22,398 nt of DNA from Ectopseudomonas composti (GTDB taxonomy: Bacteria; Pseudomonadota; Gammaproteobacteria; Pseudomonadales; Pseudomonadaceae), in NCBI GenBank assembly GCA_946886245.1, contig CAMPIF010000011.1, positions 1 to 22,398 of the forward strand. Direction: 5' to 3'. Each line of letters opens with the position of its first letter. The stretch's first letter is position 1. Positions 1 through 7,260 of the stretch are shown here, piece after piece. Below the pieces are notes generated by a model. That model was not told the origin of the DNA. It made no database searches and saw only the letters and a list, made by a program, of their open reading frames with translations. The position numbers and the translations under genes are program-made.

Positions 1-54
1 AGTACTCGGCTACGAACCGAGCGGTCGGAGGTTCGAATCCTCCTGAGTCCGCCA
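1..54 (+). tRNA. tRNA-Arg(ACG), 3' part
   Basis: This is the 3' part of a tRNA; the D arm and the 5' acceptor strand lie outside the window. The anticodon stem CTCGG/CCGAG (5-9 and 17-21) encloses the loop CTACGAA, which gives anticodon ACG (12-14), so the tRNA reads arginine CGN codons after A34 is edited to inosine. The T arm has stem GGAGG/CCTCC with loop TTCGAAT. The acceptor strand TGAGTCC is followed by G and an encoded CCA that ends at 54. In P. aeruginosa, tRNA-Arg genes lie between rsmA and mgtE, and mgtE also follows here, so the order appears conserved. Confidence 0.93.
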
Positions 55-59
55 TACCC

Positions 60-89
60 AAAGGGCCTGCAGTGATGCAGGCCCTTTTT
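60..89 (+). terminator. Rho-independent terminator after tRNA-Arg
   Basis: A perfect 12-bp stem (60-71 with 76-87, left arm AAAGGGCCTGCA) with a GTGA loop ends in a run of five T (85-89). It begins six bases after the tRNA CCA end and terminates the tRNA transcript. In the opposite direction the T run is weak, so it probably serves the convergent minus-strand gene only partly. Confidence 0.9.
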
Positions 90-98
90 CTTTGCGCG

Positions 99-593
99 TC
101 ATTTCTTCACGCAGCCGGCTTCGTCGAAGCTGACCTGTCGGCTGCTGCCGCCTTTGCGTTTTTCTGTGTAGTGATAACGCTGCTGCCCGTTGCTGGCGGT
201 GACCCTGTCCGGTTTGCCCAGGCTGTTCTCCACGTCGGCACGGCTCATGCCGCTGCGGACTTCCTTGCGGATGATTGCCTGGCGCTTCTCGCTGCTGGTC
301 AGCCGGTTGCCGCAGCCGTCGTCTTGTTGACCAACTATGACCAGCTCCCCGGCGCTCGTTGGGTTGGGCGTTGCGCGTCGGTCTGGGTCGGCAAGGGGGA
401 TGGTCTTGCTGCTGCTGGGCGTAGGGTTGCGCGCATCCTGCAGATGCTGCTCCTGATCGCTTGCGCAGCCGTGGCGGGTGAAGGTGACATGGCCGTCGGT
501 CCCTACGCAGCGGAACACGCTGGCGGCCGAGCTGTCTTCAATAGGGTAGAGAAGCGCAGCGGCCAATAGCGCTGCGAAGTGCCTTGCTCGCAT
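99..593 (-). CDS. Exported DUF4124-type protein with BamE-like C-terminus
   Basis: A 164-residue protein of unknown function, probably periplasmic. Residues 1-24 form a signal peptide: Arg-rich start, Ala/Leu core and an SSAAS-like cleavage region. Residues 25-50 resemble DUF4124, with a short beta motif (VFRCVGTDG) and two cysteines, C29 and C43, that could form a disulfide. A low-complexity Ser/Pro linker follows. The C-terminal part contains a GMSR-DVENSLGKPD stretch like that of SmpA/BamE-fold outer-membrane proteins. The start is supported by GGAGG seven bases upstream of the ATG. The gene is convergent with the tRNA-Arg and divergent from mgtE. Family placement rests on motif recall only. 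Confidence 0.75.
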   Translation of the reverse strand: MRARHFAALLAAALLYPIEDSSAASVFRCVGTDGHVTFTRHGCASDQEQHLQDARNPTPSSSKTIPLADPDRRATPNPTSAGELVIVGQQDDGCGNRLTSSEKRQAIIRKEVRSGMSRADVENSLGKPDRVTASNGQQRYHYTEKRKGGSSRQVSFDEAGCVKK

Positions 594-787
594 GAACCGT
601 CCTCCGTGACGTTCGCCTGCTTCAGGTTAGACCCTTTTTTCGCGCTCGCCAGGGTGTCCCGGTGCGCATCGCTGGCGTCGCATAGCCAGGTTTTCATGCG
701 AGATCGAAGTTTGTGATGCAAGCAATTGTTCTTGCCGCGCTTTTGTCACGTACAAAGCTGTTTTGCGGTGTTATCATTCGCCGCGTC

Positions 788-802
788 AGCCCCGCCGGGG
801 CT
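788..802 (+). promoter_or_regulatory. Hairpin in the mgtE leader
   Basis: AGCCCC (788-793) and GGGGCT (797-802) form a six-base-pair G/C-rich stem over a three-base loop, about 115 bp before the mgtE start. There is no T run, so it is not a complete terminator. The surrounding non-coding stretch 594-916 (323 bp) must hold the divergent promoters for the exported protein and for mgtE. I see no convincing sigma70 pair there. Confidence 0.35.
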
Positions 803-875
803 TGTGGAATACCACCATGGACTTACCCAGTAGTTATTCAATACTCCCCTCGCACAATCGTGTAAGACCTGATTG

Positions 876-906
876 ATCCCCTCTGGCGTGCCTGCCAACT
901 GGGGGT
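876..906 (+). promoter_or_regulatory. Stem-loop next to the mgtE ribosome binding site
   Basis: ATCCCC (876-881) can pair with GGGGGT (901-906), and inside it TGGC (884-887) pairs with GCCA (894-897). The structure ends directly beside the mgtE Shine-Dalgarno GGAG (907-910), so it could modulate translation. This is a structural inference from complementarity only. It does not match the Bacillus M-box as far as I can see. Confidence 0.35.
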
Positions 907-916
907 GGAGCGCGCT

Positions 917-2359
917 ATGACTGAAGTAGAAGCCAAAAAGCCGCAAGAGAGCTTGCAGGATCGCCTGGCCCAGGTGATCGAACTGCTGCATCGGCACAAA
1001 CTGGTCGAAGACCTGACCCATCGTCAGGAAGGCCAGCATCACGACCGGGTCGAGAACCTGGTGCATCGTCAGAATCTCGTCGAGCTGCAGCGCAAGCTCG
1101 AAGATCTGCACCCTGCGGATATCGCCCACATCCTCGAAGCCCTGCCGCTCGATGAGCGTCTGACCGTCTGGCAATTGGTCAAGGCCGAGCGCGACGGCGA
1201 CATCCTGCTGGAAGTGTCCGACGCGGTACGAGAAACCCTGATCGCCGACATGGACGATCACGAGATTCTCGCTGCGGCCAAGGACATGGACGCCGACGAA
1301 CTCGCCGACCTGGCGCCGGAGCTGCCGCGCGACGTCGTGCATGAGCTGATGGAGTCGCTCGACGCTCAGCAGCGTGAGCGCGTGCGTTCGGCCCTGTCCT
1401 ACGAAGAGGATCAGGTCGGTGCGCTGATGGACTTCGAGATGGTCACCATCCGCGAAGATGTCAGCCTGGAAGTGGTGCTGCGTTACCTGCGGCGCCTGAA
1501 AGAGCTGCCGGGCCATACCGACAAGCTGTTCGTGGTCGATTACGACGGCGTGCTCAAGGGCGTGCTGCCGATCAAGCGCCTGTTGGTCAACGACCCGGAC
1601 AAGCAGGTCGGCGAAGTCATGGCCGACGATCCGGTGAGCTTCCACCCGGATGAGGACGGCTACGACGCCGCCCAGGCCTTCGAGCGTTACGACCTGATTT
1701 CCGCGCCAGTGGTGGACAAGAACGGCAAGCTGATCGGTCGTCTGACCATCGACGAGATGGTCGACCTGATCCGTGAGGAAAGCGAAAGCGAAGTGCTGAA
1801 CATGGCCGGTCTGCGCGAGGAAGAAGACATCTTCGCCTCGGTGTGGAAGTCGGTTCGCAACCGTTGGGCCTGGCTGGCGATCAACCTGGTCACCGCGTTT
1901 CTGGCGTCGCGGGTGATCGGCCTGTTCGAAGGCTCGATCGAGAAGCTGGTGGCGCTGGCGGCGCTGATGCCCATCGTCGCCGGTATCGGCGGTAACTCGG
2001 GTAACCAGACCATCACCATGATCGTTCGCGCCATGGCGCTGGATCAGGTCAGCACCGGCAATACCAAGCGCCTGGTACGCAAGGAGCTCGGCGTATCCCT
2101 GATCAACGGCATCCTCTGGGGTGGGGTGATCGGCGCCGTCGCCTATGGGCTTTACGGCAGTTGGTCGCTGGGCGTGGTGATGACGGCGGCAATGACCCTG
2201 AACCTGCTGCTGGCAGCGCTGATGGGGGTGCTGATCCCCATGACCCTGGCACGCCTGGGGCGCGACCCGGCCATGGGGGCCAGTGTGATGATCACCGCCA
2301 TGACCGACAGCGGCGGTTTCTTCATCTTCCTGGGGCTGGCGTCGATCTTCTTGCTGTAG
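917..2359 (+). CDS. mgtE: Magnesium transporter MgtE
   Basis: A 480-residue homodimeric Mg2+ channel of the inner membrane. The N-terminal acidic alpha-helical MgtE_N domain spans about residues 40-140, with repeated ILEALP/LPRD-type motifs. A tandem CBS pair, about residues 145-275, senses cytosolic Mg2+. Five transmembrane helices follow (about 310-480). The signature PIVAGIGGNSGNQ lies at about residues 351-364, and conserved Asp/Asn-rich segments near the pore are present. The ATG at 917 is preferred over an upstream in-frame GTG at 905 because GGAG (907-910) sits six bases before it. Length is slightly above the 450-residue Thermus type. The gene ends six bases before the convergent NTF2-like gene, with no terminator between them. 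Confidence 0.95.
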   Translation: MTEVEAKKPQESLQDRLAQVIELLHRHKLVEDLTHRQEGQHHDRVENLVHRQNLVELQRKLEDLHPADIAHILEALPLDERLTVWQLVKAERDGDILLEVSDAVRETLIADMDDHEILAAAKDMDADELADLAPELPRDVVHELMESLDAQQRERVRSALSYEEDQVGALMDFEMVTIREDVSLEVVLRYLRRLKELPGHTDKLFVVDYDGVLKGVLPIKRLLVNDPDKQVGEVMADDPVSFHPDEDGYDAAQAFERYDLISAPVVDKNGKLIGRLTIDEMVDLIREESESEVLNMAGLREEEDIFASVWKSVRNRWAWLAINLVTAFLASRVIGLFEGSIEKLVALAALMPIVAGIGGNSGNQTITMIVRAMALDQVSTGNTKRLVRKELGVSLINGILWGGVIGAVAYGLYGSWSLGVVMTAAMTLNLLLAALMGVLIPMTLARLGRDPAMGASVMITAMTDSGGFFIFLGLASIFLL

Positions 2360-2365
2360 GTCGCT

Positions 2366-2827
2366 TCAGTTCATCAGCTCGACCAGTCGCCAGGTATCGA
2401 GAAAGGCCGTCACCCTCGTGATCCGGCCGTTCTCCAGCTGCATGTGCCATGAGTAGCTGTTCTCGTAGCGGCTGCCGTCCTTGGCAGTTGCCTGGCCATC
2501 CCAGTGCACGACCACATGAGGTCCTTGCGCCACGATCTGGCGGACGGTGGGCACGATGGGTGTCGCCAGTTTGTCGGTGATGGGTTTGACTGCATCTTCC
2601 AAGAACGCCTCGCGTGTAGGGTAAGTCCCTGAGTACGGGCTGCTGCCGGCCACGACCCAGGTGGCATCATCGGCCAGCAACTGGAAGATGCCGCCCTGGC
2701 CTGCGCGCCAATCATCGAAGGCTTTTTGAATCAGGGCCTGATTGGCCGCCGTGTTGTCACTTGCCCAGGCCGGGAGGCAGAGTGATGCGCTCAGTAGCAA
2801 TGCAGCGATGATCTTTTGCATGTTCAT
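2366..2827 (-). CDS. Exported NTF2/SnoaL-like protein
   Basis: A 153-residue protein. The signal peptide (about 1-22, cleaving after PAWA) is followed by a single NTF2-like alpha+beta domain. Visible features are the N-terminal helix with KAFDDWRAG, the WVVAGSSPYSGTY strand-turn typical of SnoaL-like proteins, and the C-terminal strands ending in TAFLDTW. No catalytic function can be assigned, since family members range from isomerases to ligand carriers. It is the last gene of a three-gene minus-strand operon (SDR, Atu4866-like, this gene), 29 bases after the preceding stop. The start at 2827 has only a weak upstream AAGAGA. A second ATG at 2821 is possible. Confidence 0.8.
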   Translation of the reverse strand: MNMQKIIAALLLSASLCLPAWASDNTAANQALIQKAFDDWRAGQGGIFQLLADDATWVVAGSSPYSGTYPTREAFLEDAVKPITDKLATPIVPTVRQIVAQGPHVVVHWDGQATAKDGSRYENSYSWHMQLENGRITRVTAFLDTWRLVELMN

Positions 2828-2856
2828 GGGCTTTTTCTCTTGGCTGATGGGGATGG

Positions 2857-3186
2857 TTACTCGTCGGTTGGAGGGGCTTTGCGGCGCAGTACCATGCCGC
2901 CGTGGTAGAGCACGTCGTCGACGAACTCACCGTCGGCGGTAAAACCGCTGTCGTCGAGGTAGTCGATGTGGTTGCCGGTGACGCGGTAGTGACCCTGGTA
3001 GGCGCTTTCGCGATTGCCGCGCGCCTCGTCATACCGGCCGTTGGCCAATAACTCATGGCGGACACGACCGTCGTCCGTGATCCACATGTCTACGTAAGGA
3101 TGCGGGTTCTCGGATTGCGCGATTGCCGCGCCGGGTAGCAGGGAGCCGCGGATCAGCAGAGCTGCGACGGTGTTCTTCGCTGACAT
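2857..3186 (-). CDS. Small exported Atu4866-family protein
   Basis: A 109-residue protein of unknown biochemical function. The body (residues 30-105) matches my memory of the Atu4866 family: HPYVDMWITDDGR, ELLANGRYDEARGNR, AYQGHYRVTGNHIDY and a late LYHGGMVL strand, consistent with a small beta-barrel. The N-terminus, with the hydrophobic stretch VAALLIRGSLLPGAAIA, looks like a signal peptide, so the protein probably acts in the periplasm. The start at 3186 is chosen because GGAG lies six bases upstream. An earlier ATG (3198) overlaps the SDR stop as TGATG and would add MEPS. Either way it is translationally close to the SDR gene. Confidence 0.75.
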   Translation of the reverse strand: MSAKNTVAALLIRGSLLPGAAIAQSENPHPYVDMWITDDGRVRHELLANGRYDEARGNRESAYQGHYRVTGNHIDYLDDSGFTADGEFVDDVLYHGGMVLRRKAPPTDE

Positions 3187-3197
3187 GCTGGGCTCCA

Positions 3198-3920
3198 TCA
3201 ATAGGGGCTGGCGGTTGGGCGCACGATCAGTTCGCTGACGTCGACGTCGTCGGGCTGTTCGACTGCATAGGCCACGGCGCGGGCGATGGCGTCTGGCGTG
3301 ATGGCGACGCGGCGGAAGGCTTTCATCGCCTCGCGCGCATGGGCATCGGAGATGCTGTCGGCCAGTTCGGACTCGACCACGCCGGGGCAGATCGTGGTGA
3401 CGCGGATGCGCTCGCTTTCCTGGCGCAGGCCTTCGGAAATCGCCCAGACGGCATACTTGCTGGCGCAGTAGACCGCAGCTGTCGGCGATACGGCGTGGGC
3501 GCCGATGGAGGCGATATTGATGACCTGACCGCGTCCGCGTTCTTCCATGCCTGGCAGCACGGCGGCAATACCGTGCAGCACGCCCCTGATGTTGACGTCG
3601 ATCATGCGGTTCCACTCATCCACCTTCAGGGCGTTGAGCGGCGACAGCGGCATGACGCCGGCATTGTTGATGATCACGTCGATGGGGCCGTGATGCGTTT
3701 CGGCATGCTCGACGAAGGCCTGCATGTCATGCAGTTGGCTGACGTCGACGGCGCGGCAGGAGGCATGTTGACCTTGTGCCTGCAGCTCTTCTGTCAGTGC
3801 CTGCAGGCGCTCGATGCGTCGGGCGCCGAGTGCCACTCGATGACCCAGGCTTGCCAGGTGTCTGGCGGTGGCTTCGCCGATGCCGCTGCTGGCGCCGGTG
3901 ATGAGGATGACTTTGCTCAT
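3198..3920 (-). CDS. Short-chain dehydrogenase/reductase (classical SDR)
   Basis: A 240-residue cytosolic NAD(P)-dependent oxidoreductase. The Rossmann cofactor motif TGASSGIGEA is at residues 8-17 and NNAG at 85-88. The full classical catalytic tetrad is visible: N110, S138, Y151 and K155 (YCASK). The GARR at 32-35 after the second strand suggests preference for NADP(H). It is close to the YdfG/clavaldehyde-dehydrogenase-like group, but the substrate cannot be read from sequence. The start at 3920 has GGAG six bases upstream; in-frame upstream ATGs at 3932 and 3947 lack one. It is the first gene of the minus-strand operon and divergent from an AraC-type regulator, which is the likely activator. 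Confidence 0.9.
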   Translation of the reverse strand: MSKVILITGASSGIGEATARHLASLGHRVALGARRIERLQALTEELQAQGQHASCRAVDVSQLHDMQAFVEHAETHHGPIDVIINNAGVMPLSPLNALKVDEWNRMIDVNIRGVLHGIAAVLPGMEERGRGQVINIASIGAHAVSPTAAVYCASKYAVWAISEGLRQESERIRVTTICPGVVESELADSISDAHAREAMKAFRRVAITPDAIARAVAYAVEQPDDVDVSELIVRPTASPY

Positions 3921-3997
3921 GTCGGTCTCCATTGCGTTATGGAGCATCCATGCTAGGCAGGGGCGGGCCGGCTGCTAAGTCTCGTTACTCTTTCGAT

Positions 3998-4041
3998 ATT
4001 GCCTGTTTCTATTGAATGCTTCCTACAATGGCCGGGTATTG
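3998..4041 (+). promoter_or_regulatory. AraC-gene promoter region with TATTG repeats
   Basis: In the 142-bp gap between the divergent SDR and AraC genes, TATTG occurs three times on the plus strand (3998, 4010 and 4037). A possible sigma70 promoter is TTGCCT (3999-4004) and TACAAT (4024-4029) with a long 19-bp spacer. The two closely spaced TATTG copies, about one helical turn apart, would suit an AraC-type regulator binding direct repeats. Assignment is tentative. Confidence 0.35.
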
Positions 4042-4062
4042 ATCACGAGTCGAAAGCGGCGC

Positions 4063-4992
4063 ATGAGCATGAGTTCCGAGAGCATCAAGCGGCGCATGGT
4101 CGAACTGATGCTGCGCCTGGCCCCCGAGGAGGGGTACACCGCAGCGCAGCTCGACGGGGTTACCTTCATGCGCTCCAATCGCTCGCTACCGGTTACCCCG
4201 GCGCTGTATGAGCCGAGCATCGTGATCGTGATCCAGGGGCGCAAGAGCGGGCTGCACGACGGCAATCTGTATGTCTACGACGCGCAGCACTATCTGGTGC
4301 TGGCGCTGCCCTTGCCGTTCTCCATCGAAACCGAGGCCAGTGCCGAAGAGCCCATGCTGGGGGTGGCGCTGCGTGTCGACCCGCTGTTGGTGGCCGAGCT
4401 GGTCATGGATCTGGAAGAGCCCCAGCCAACTCAACCGGCAACGCTGTATTCCAGCCCTATGGATGCGCGCCTGAGTGACGCCACGTTGCGCCTGCTGGAG
4501 GCCCTGGCCGACCCTGACGAGGTGCGCCTGCTCGGCCCATCGATTCTGCGTGAGATCGTCTTTCGCGTGCTGCAGGGTGAGCAGGGCAGTGGCCTGCGCG
4601 CGACCCTGGCGCAGAACAGCCATTTCGGTCGTATCGCGCGCGTCCTGCAGCGGATTCACCGGGATTATCAGGAGTCGCTCGATGTGCCCTCGCTGGCCGA
4701 AGTCGCCAGCATGAGCGTGCCGACCTTCCATGTGCATTTCAAGGCGATGACCAGCCGTTCGCCGCTGCAGTACCTCAAGGCCATTCGCCTGCATCAGGCG
4801 CGGCTGCTGATGATCCGCAGCGACATGAGTGCGCTCAGTGCTGCGCAGTGCGTCGGGTATGAAAGCCCGTCGCAGTTCAATCGGGAGTTCAAGCGCCTGT
4901 TCGGGCGCACCCCTGGCGATGAGACGCGCCACTTCAAGACCCTGCTGAGGCTTGCTCCTGCCGTTGATAGCGTGGCTCGCTCCGCCTCCTGA
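4063..4992 (+). CDS. AraC-family transcriptional regulator (YqhC-like)
   Basis: A 309-residue regulator. The N-terminal half (about 1-190) looks like the AraC_N (PF06719) sensor domain, with the typical TPALYEPSIVIVIQGRK segment. The C-terminal part (about 200-295) holds the double helix-turn-helix DNA-binding domain, with SLAEVASMSVPTFHVHFKA and GYESPSQFNREFKRLFG as the two recognition regions. This family includes E. coli YqhC, which activates a divergent aldehyde reductase gene. The divergent SDR operon here fits that arrangement. The ATG at 4063 is preferred over a TTG at 4012 because the family alignment begins there. A second ATG at 4069 is also possible, and the ribosome binding site is weak. 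Confidence 0.88.
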   Translation: MSMSSESIKRRMVELMLRLAPEEGYTAAQLDGVTFMRSNRSLPVTPALYEPSIVIVIQGRKSGLHDGNLYVYDAQHYLVLALPLPFSIETEASAEEPMLGVALRVDPLLVAELVMDLEEPQPTQPATLYSSPMDARLSDATLRLLEALADPDEVRLLGPSILREIVFRVLQGEQGSGLRATLAQNSHFGRIARVLQRIHRDYQESLDVPSLAEVASMSVPTFHVHFKAMTSRSPLQYLKAIRLHQARLLMIRSDMSALSAAQCVGYESPSQFNREFKRLFGRTPGDETRHFKTLLRLAPAVDSVARSAS

Positions 4993-5024
4993 GGTTTCGC
5001 TCGCAGGGCCTTCATGCTTCTTTG

Positions 5025-5049
5025 GTAGTGGATGCTTGTAAACCACTAC
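5025..5049. repeat. Inverted repeat GTAGTGG upstream of oadG
   Basis: GTAGTGG (5025-5031) and CCACTAC (5043-5049) are separated by 11 bases. There is no T run, so it is not a classical terminator. It may be an operator or the weak end of the AraC-gene transcript. It lies in the 201-bp gap 4993-5193, which also holds a second short inverted repeat, GCGTTT/AAACGC (5075-5091). Confidence 0.35.
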
Positions 5050-5078
5050 ATAAATAGCCCGTCCGGCCCTTTTGGCGT

Positions 5079-5108
5079 TTGCTTCAAACGCTCGTTTCAC
5101 GCTAAGGT
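5079..5108 (+). promoter_or_regulatory. Possible sigma70 promoter for oadGAB
   Basis: TTGCTT (5079-5084) and TAAGGT (5103-5108) are 18 bp apart and 86 bp before the oadG start. The match to consensus is modest. It is the best candidate I see between the AraC gene and oadG. Confidence 0.25.
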
Positions 5109-5193
5109 TCGCCAGCTTTGCCCAGGCGCTGACGCTGGGCGCTCCTAATCAATAATGAACGCAGCCGCCTGGCTGCTGGCCAAAGGAGCCAAG

Positions 5194-5451
5194 ATGACCT
5201 CCAGTGAACTGCTGCTCGAGGGTGTCGAACTCATGCTGTTCGGCATGGGCTTCGTATTTGTCTTTCTGGTGTTGCTGGTGGGGGTGGTCAGTCTGATGTC
5301 ACGTCTGATCGCGACCTTCGCTCCACCCGCGCCGAGCCCGGCGATTTCTTCTCCAGCGCCTGGTGTCAGGTCGGCCAGCCATGAGCCGGATGCAGAAACA
5401 CTGGTCGCCATCCAATCCGCTATTGCCCAGCACCGCGCGCGCCGCGGTTGA
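5194..5451 (+). CDS. oadG: Oxaloacetate decarboxylase, gamma subunit (OadG)
   Basis: An 85-residue small membrane subunit that ties the biotin-carrying alpha subunit to the sodium-pumping beta subunit and promotes assembly. One N-terminal transmembrane helix (about residues 8-35, rich in Leu, Val and Phe) is followed by a Pro/Ala/Ser linker and a short polar cytosolic tail ending HRARRG. Size and design match OadG (about 80 residues). The start at 5194 is fixed by AAAGGAG (5182-5188) five bases upstream; an in-frame ATG at 5155 lacks such a site. It is the first gene of oadG-oadA-oadB, 23 bases before oadA. Confidence 0.88.
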   Translation: MTSSELLLEGVELMLFGMGFVFVFLVLLVGVVSLMSRLIATFAPPAPSPAISSPAPGVRSASHEPDAETLVAIQSAIAQHRARRG

Positions 5452-5474
5452 TCAGGTTCAGAGGGAGCACCTGT

Positions 5475-7250
5475 ATGACTGCCGTAAAACAAGCACTCGG
5501 AATCACCGATGTGGTGCTGCGTGATGCGCATCAGTCGATCCTGGCGACGCGTGTTCGTCTCGAAGACATGCTGCCGATTGCGCCCAAGCTCGATCAGGTC
5601 GGCTTCTGGTCGGTGGAGTCCTGGGGCGGCGCGACCTTCGATGCCTGCATTCGTTATCTGGGCGAAGACCCCTGGGAGCGTATCCGCGAACTGAAGAAAG
5701 CCATGCCCAATACCCGCCAGCAGATGCTGCTGCGCGGGCAGAACCTGCTCGGCTACCGTCACTACGCCGATGACGTGGTGGAAAGGTTCGTCGAGCGCGC
5801 CGCCGTCAATGGCGTCGATGTGTTCCGCGTATTCGATGCGATGAACGACCCGCGCAACCTGGAAACCGCCCTCAAGGCCGTCAAGCAGCAGGGCAAGCAT
5901 GCCCAGGGCACCATCTCCTACACCACCAGCCCGGTGCATACGCTGGACATGTGGGTCGACCTGGCCAAGCAGATCGAAGACATGGGTGCCGACTCGGTGG
6001 CGATCAAGGACATGGCCGGCATTCTCACGCCCTATACCGCCTTCGAGCTGGTGTCGCGCCTGAAGGCCAGCCTGGCGATCCCGATTCATATGCAGTGCCA
6101 CGCCACCGCCGGGCTGTCGTCGGTGGCCATTCTCAAGGCGGTGGAAGCCGGTATCGACAACGTCGACACCGCGATTTCCTCGCTGTCGATGACCTATGGT
6201 CATTCGCCGACCGAGTCGGTAGTGGCCATGTTCCAGGGTACCGAGCGCGACACCGGACTGAATCTGGAGTTGCTGGAAGAAATCGCCGCGTACTTCCGTG
6301 AGGTGCGCAAGAAATACGCGAAGTTCGAAGGCAACCTCAAGGGCGTCGACTCGCGCATCCTGGTCGCTCAGGTGCCTGGCGGCATGCTCACCAACATGGA
6401 AAGCCAGCTCAAGGAGCAGGGCGCCCAGGACAAGTTCGATCAGGTGCTGGCCGAGATTCCCCGCGTGCGCGAAGACCTGGGTTTCATTCCGCTGGTGACG
6501 CCCACTTCGCAGATCGTCGGCACCCAGGCGGTGATCAACGTGCTCACTGGTGAGCGCTACAAGTCCATTACCAAGGAAACCGCCGGCGTGCTCAAAGGCG
6601 AGTACGGCGCCGCGCCCGCGCCGTTCAACGCCGAACTGCAGGCCCGTGTACTCGACGGTGGCGAAGCGATCACCTGCCGTCCGGCTGATCTGCTCGAGGC
6701 CGAGATGGACAAGCTGACTGCCGAACTCGAGGGCATTGCTCAGGAGAAAGGCATCAAGCTGGCTGTCGACGCAATCGACGACGTCCTGACCTATGCGCTG
6801 TTCCCGCAGATCGGCTTGAAGTTCCTGGAAAATCGCGGCAACCCGGCGGCCTTCGAGCCTGTGCCGACCGGCAGGCAAGCCCCGGCTCGCGAGGCCGGCA
6901 AGCCTGAGGTCTACACCGTCGAGGTCAATGGCAAGTCGTTCGTCGTGCAGGTGAACGAAGGCGGCGATATCGAAGGTATCAAGCCCGTCGGGGGGGCGGC
7001 GAGCACCGCACCCGCGGCTCCTGTCGCAGTGGGCGGCGGCGAGCCGCAAGCCGCGCCGCTGGCTGGCAATATCTTCAAGGTGCTGGTGCAGCCTGGCCAG
7101 GTCGTGGAGGAAGGGCAGCTGGTGATCATCCTCGAAGCCATGAAGATGGAAACCGAGATCCGCGCCTTCAGGGCCGGTACCATCGGTGCCGTCAACGTCA
7201 AGGTCGGCGATGCAGTGGCAGTGGGCGCAAGCCTGCTGACCATCGGCTGA
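5475..7250 (+). CDS. oadA: Oxaloacetate decarboxylase, alpha subunit (biotin carboxyltransferase)
   Basis: A 591-residue protein that transfers the carboxyl group of oxaloacetate to biotin; OadB then releases CO2. The HMGL-like TIM-barrel carboxyltransferase domain (about 5-270) begins with [10 protein letters not shown], where D17 is a metal ligand. K178 in the IKDMAG motif is the conserved lysine. The PYC_OADA association domain spans about 290-450. An Ala/Pro/Gly linker (about 490-525) leads to the biotinyl domain, with the acceptor lysine K557 in EAMKMETE. At residues 205-209 the sequence is HMQCH, so position 207 is Gln where characterised enzymes have a metal-binding His, while H209 is kept. 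The Shine-Dalgarno GAGGGAG precedes the chosen ATG. A PycB-type role with a separate PycA is an alternative, but oadG and oadB on both sides favour the sodium pump. Confidence 0.93.
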   Translation: MTAVKQALGITDVVLRDAHQSILATRVRLEDMLPIAPKLDQVGFWSVESWGGATFDACIRYLGEDPWERIRELKKAMPNTRQQMLLRGQNLLGYRHYADDVVERFVERAAVNGVDVFRVFDAMNDPRNLETALKAVKQQGKHAQGTISYTTSPVHTLDMWVDLAKQIEDMGADSVAIKDMAGILTPYTAFELVSRLKASLAIPIHMQCHATAGLSSVAILKAVEAGIDNVDTAISSLSMTYGHSPTESVVAMFQGTERDTGLNLELLEEIAAYFREVRKKYAKFEGNLKGVDSRILVAQVPGGMLTNMESQLKEQGAQDKFDQVLAEIPRVREDLGFIPLVTPTSQIVGTQAVINVLTGERYKSITKETAGVLKGEYGAAPAPFNAELQARVLDGGEAITCRPADLLEAEMDKLTAELEGIAQEKGIKLAVDAIDDVLTYALFPQIGLKFLENRGNPAAFEPVPTGRQAPAREAGKPEVYTVEVNGKSFVVQVNEGGDIEGIKPVGGAASTAPAAPVAVGGGEPQAAPLAGNIFKVLVQPGQVVEEGQLVIILEAMKMETEIRAFRAGTIGAVNVKVGDAVAVGASLLTIG

Positions 7251-7260
7251 GGGGCATACC

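Noticed and set aside
72..569. Plus-strand open frame of 165 codons
   Set aside because: It lies antisense to the exported DUF4124-type gene, starts inside the tRNA terminator, and has no ribosome binding site or family resemblance.
743..777. TTGTCA/TATCAT as a sigma70 promoter for mgtE
   Set aside because: The spacer is 23 bp, too long for a normal sigma70 promoter.
746..1645. Minus-strand open frame of 299 codons
   Set aside because: It is antisense to mgtE, a shadow of GC-rich codon bias, and its His/Gln-rich translation is typical of such shadows.
3123..3956. Plus-strand open frame of 277 codons
   Set aside because: It is antisense to the SDR gene, whose catalytic motifs are intact; the translation resembles nothing I know.
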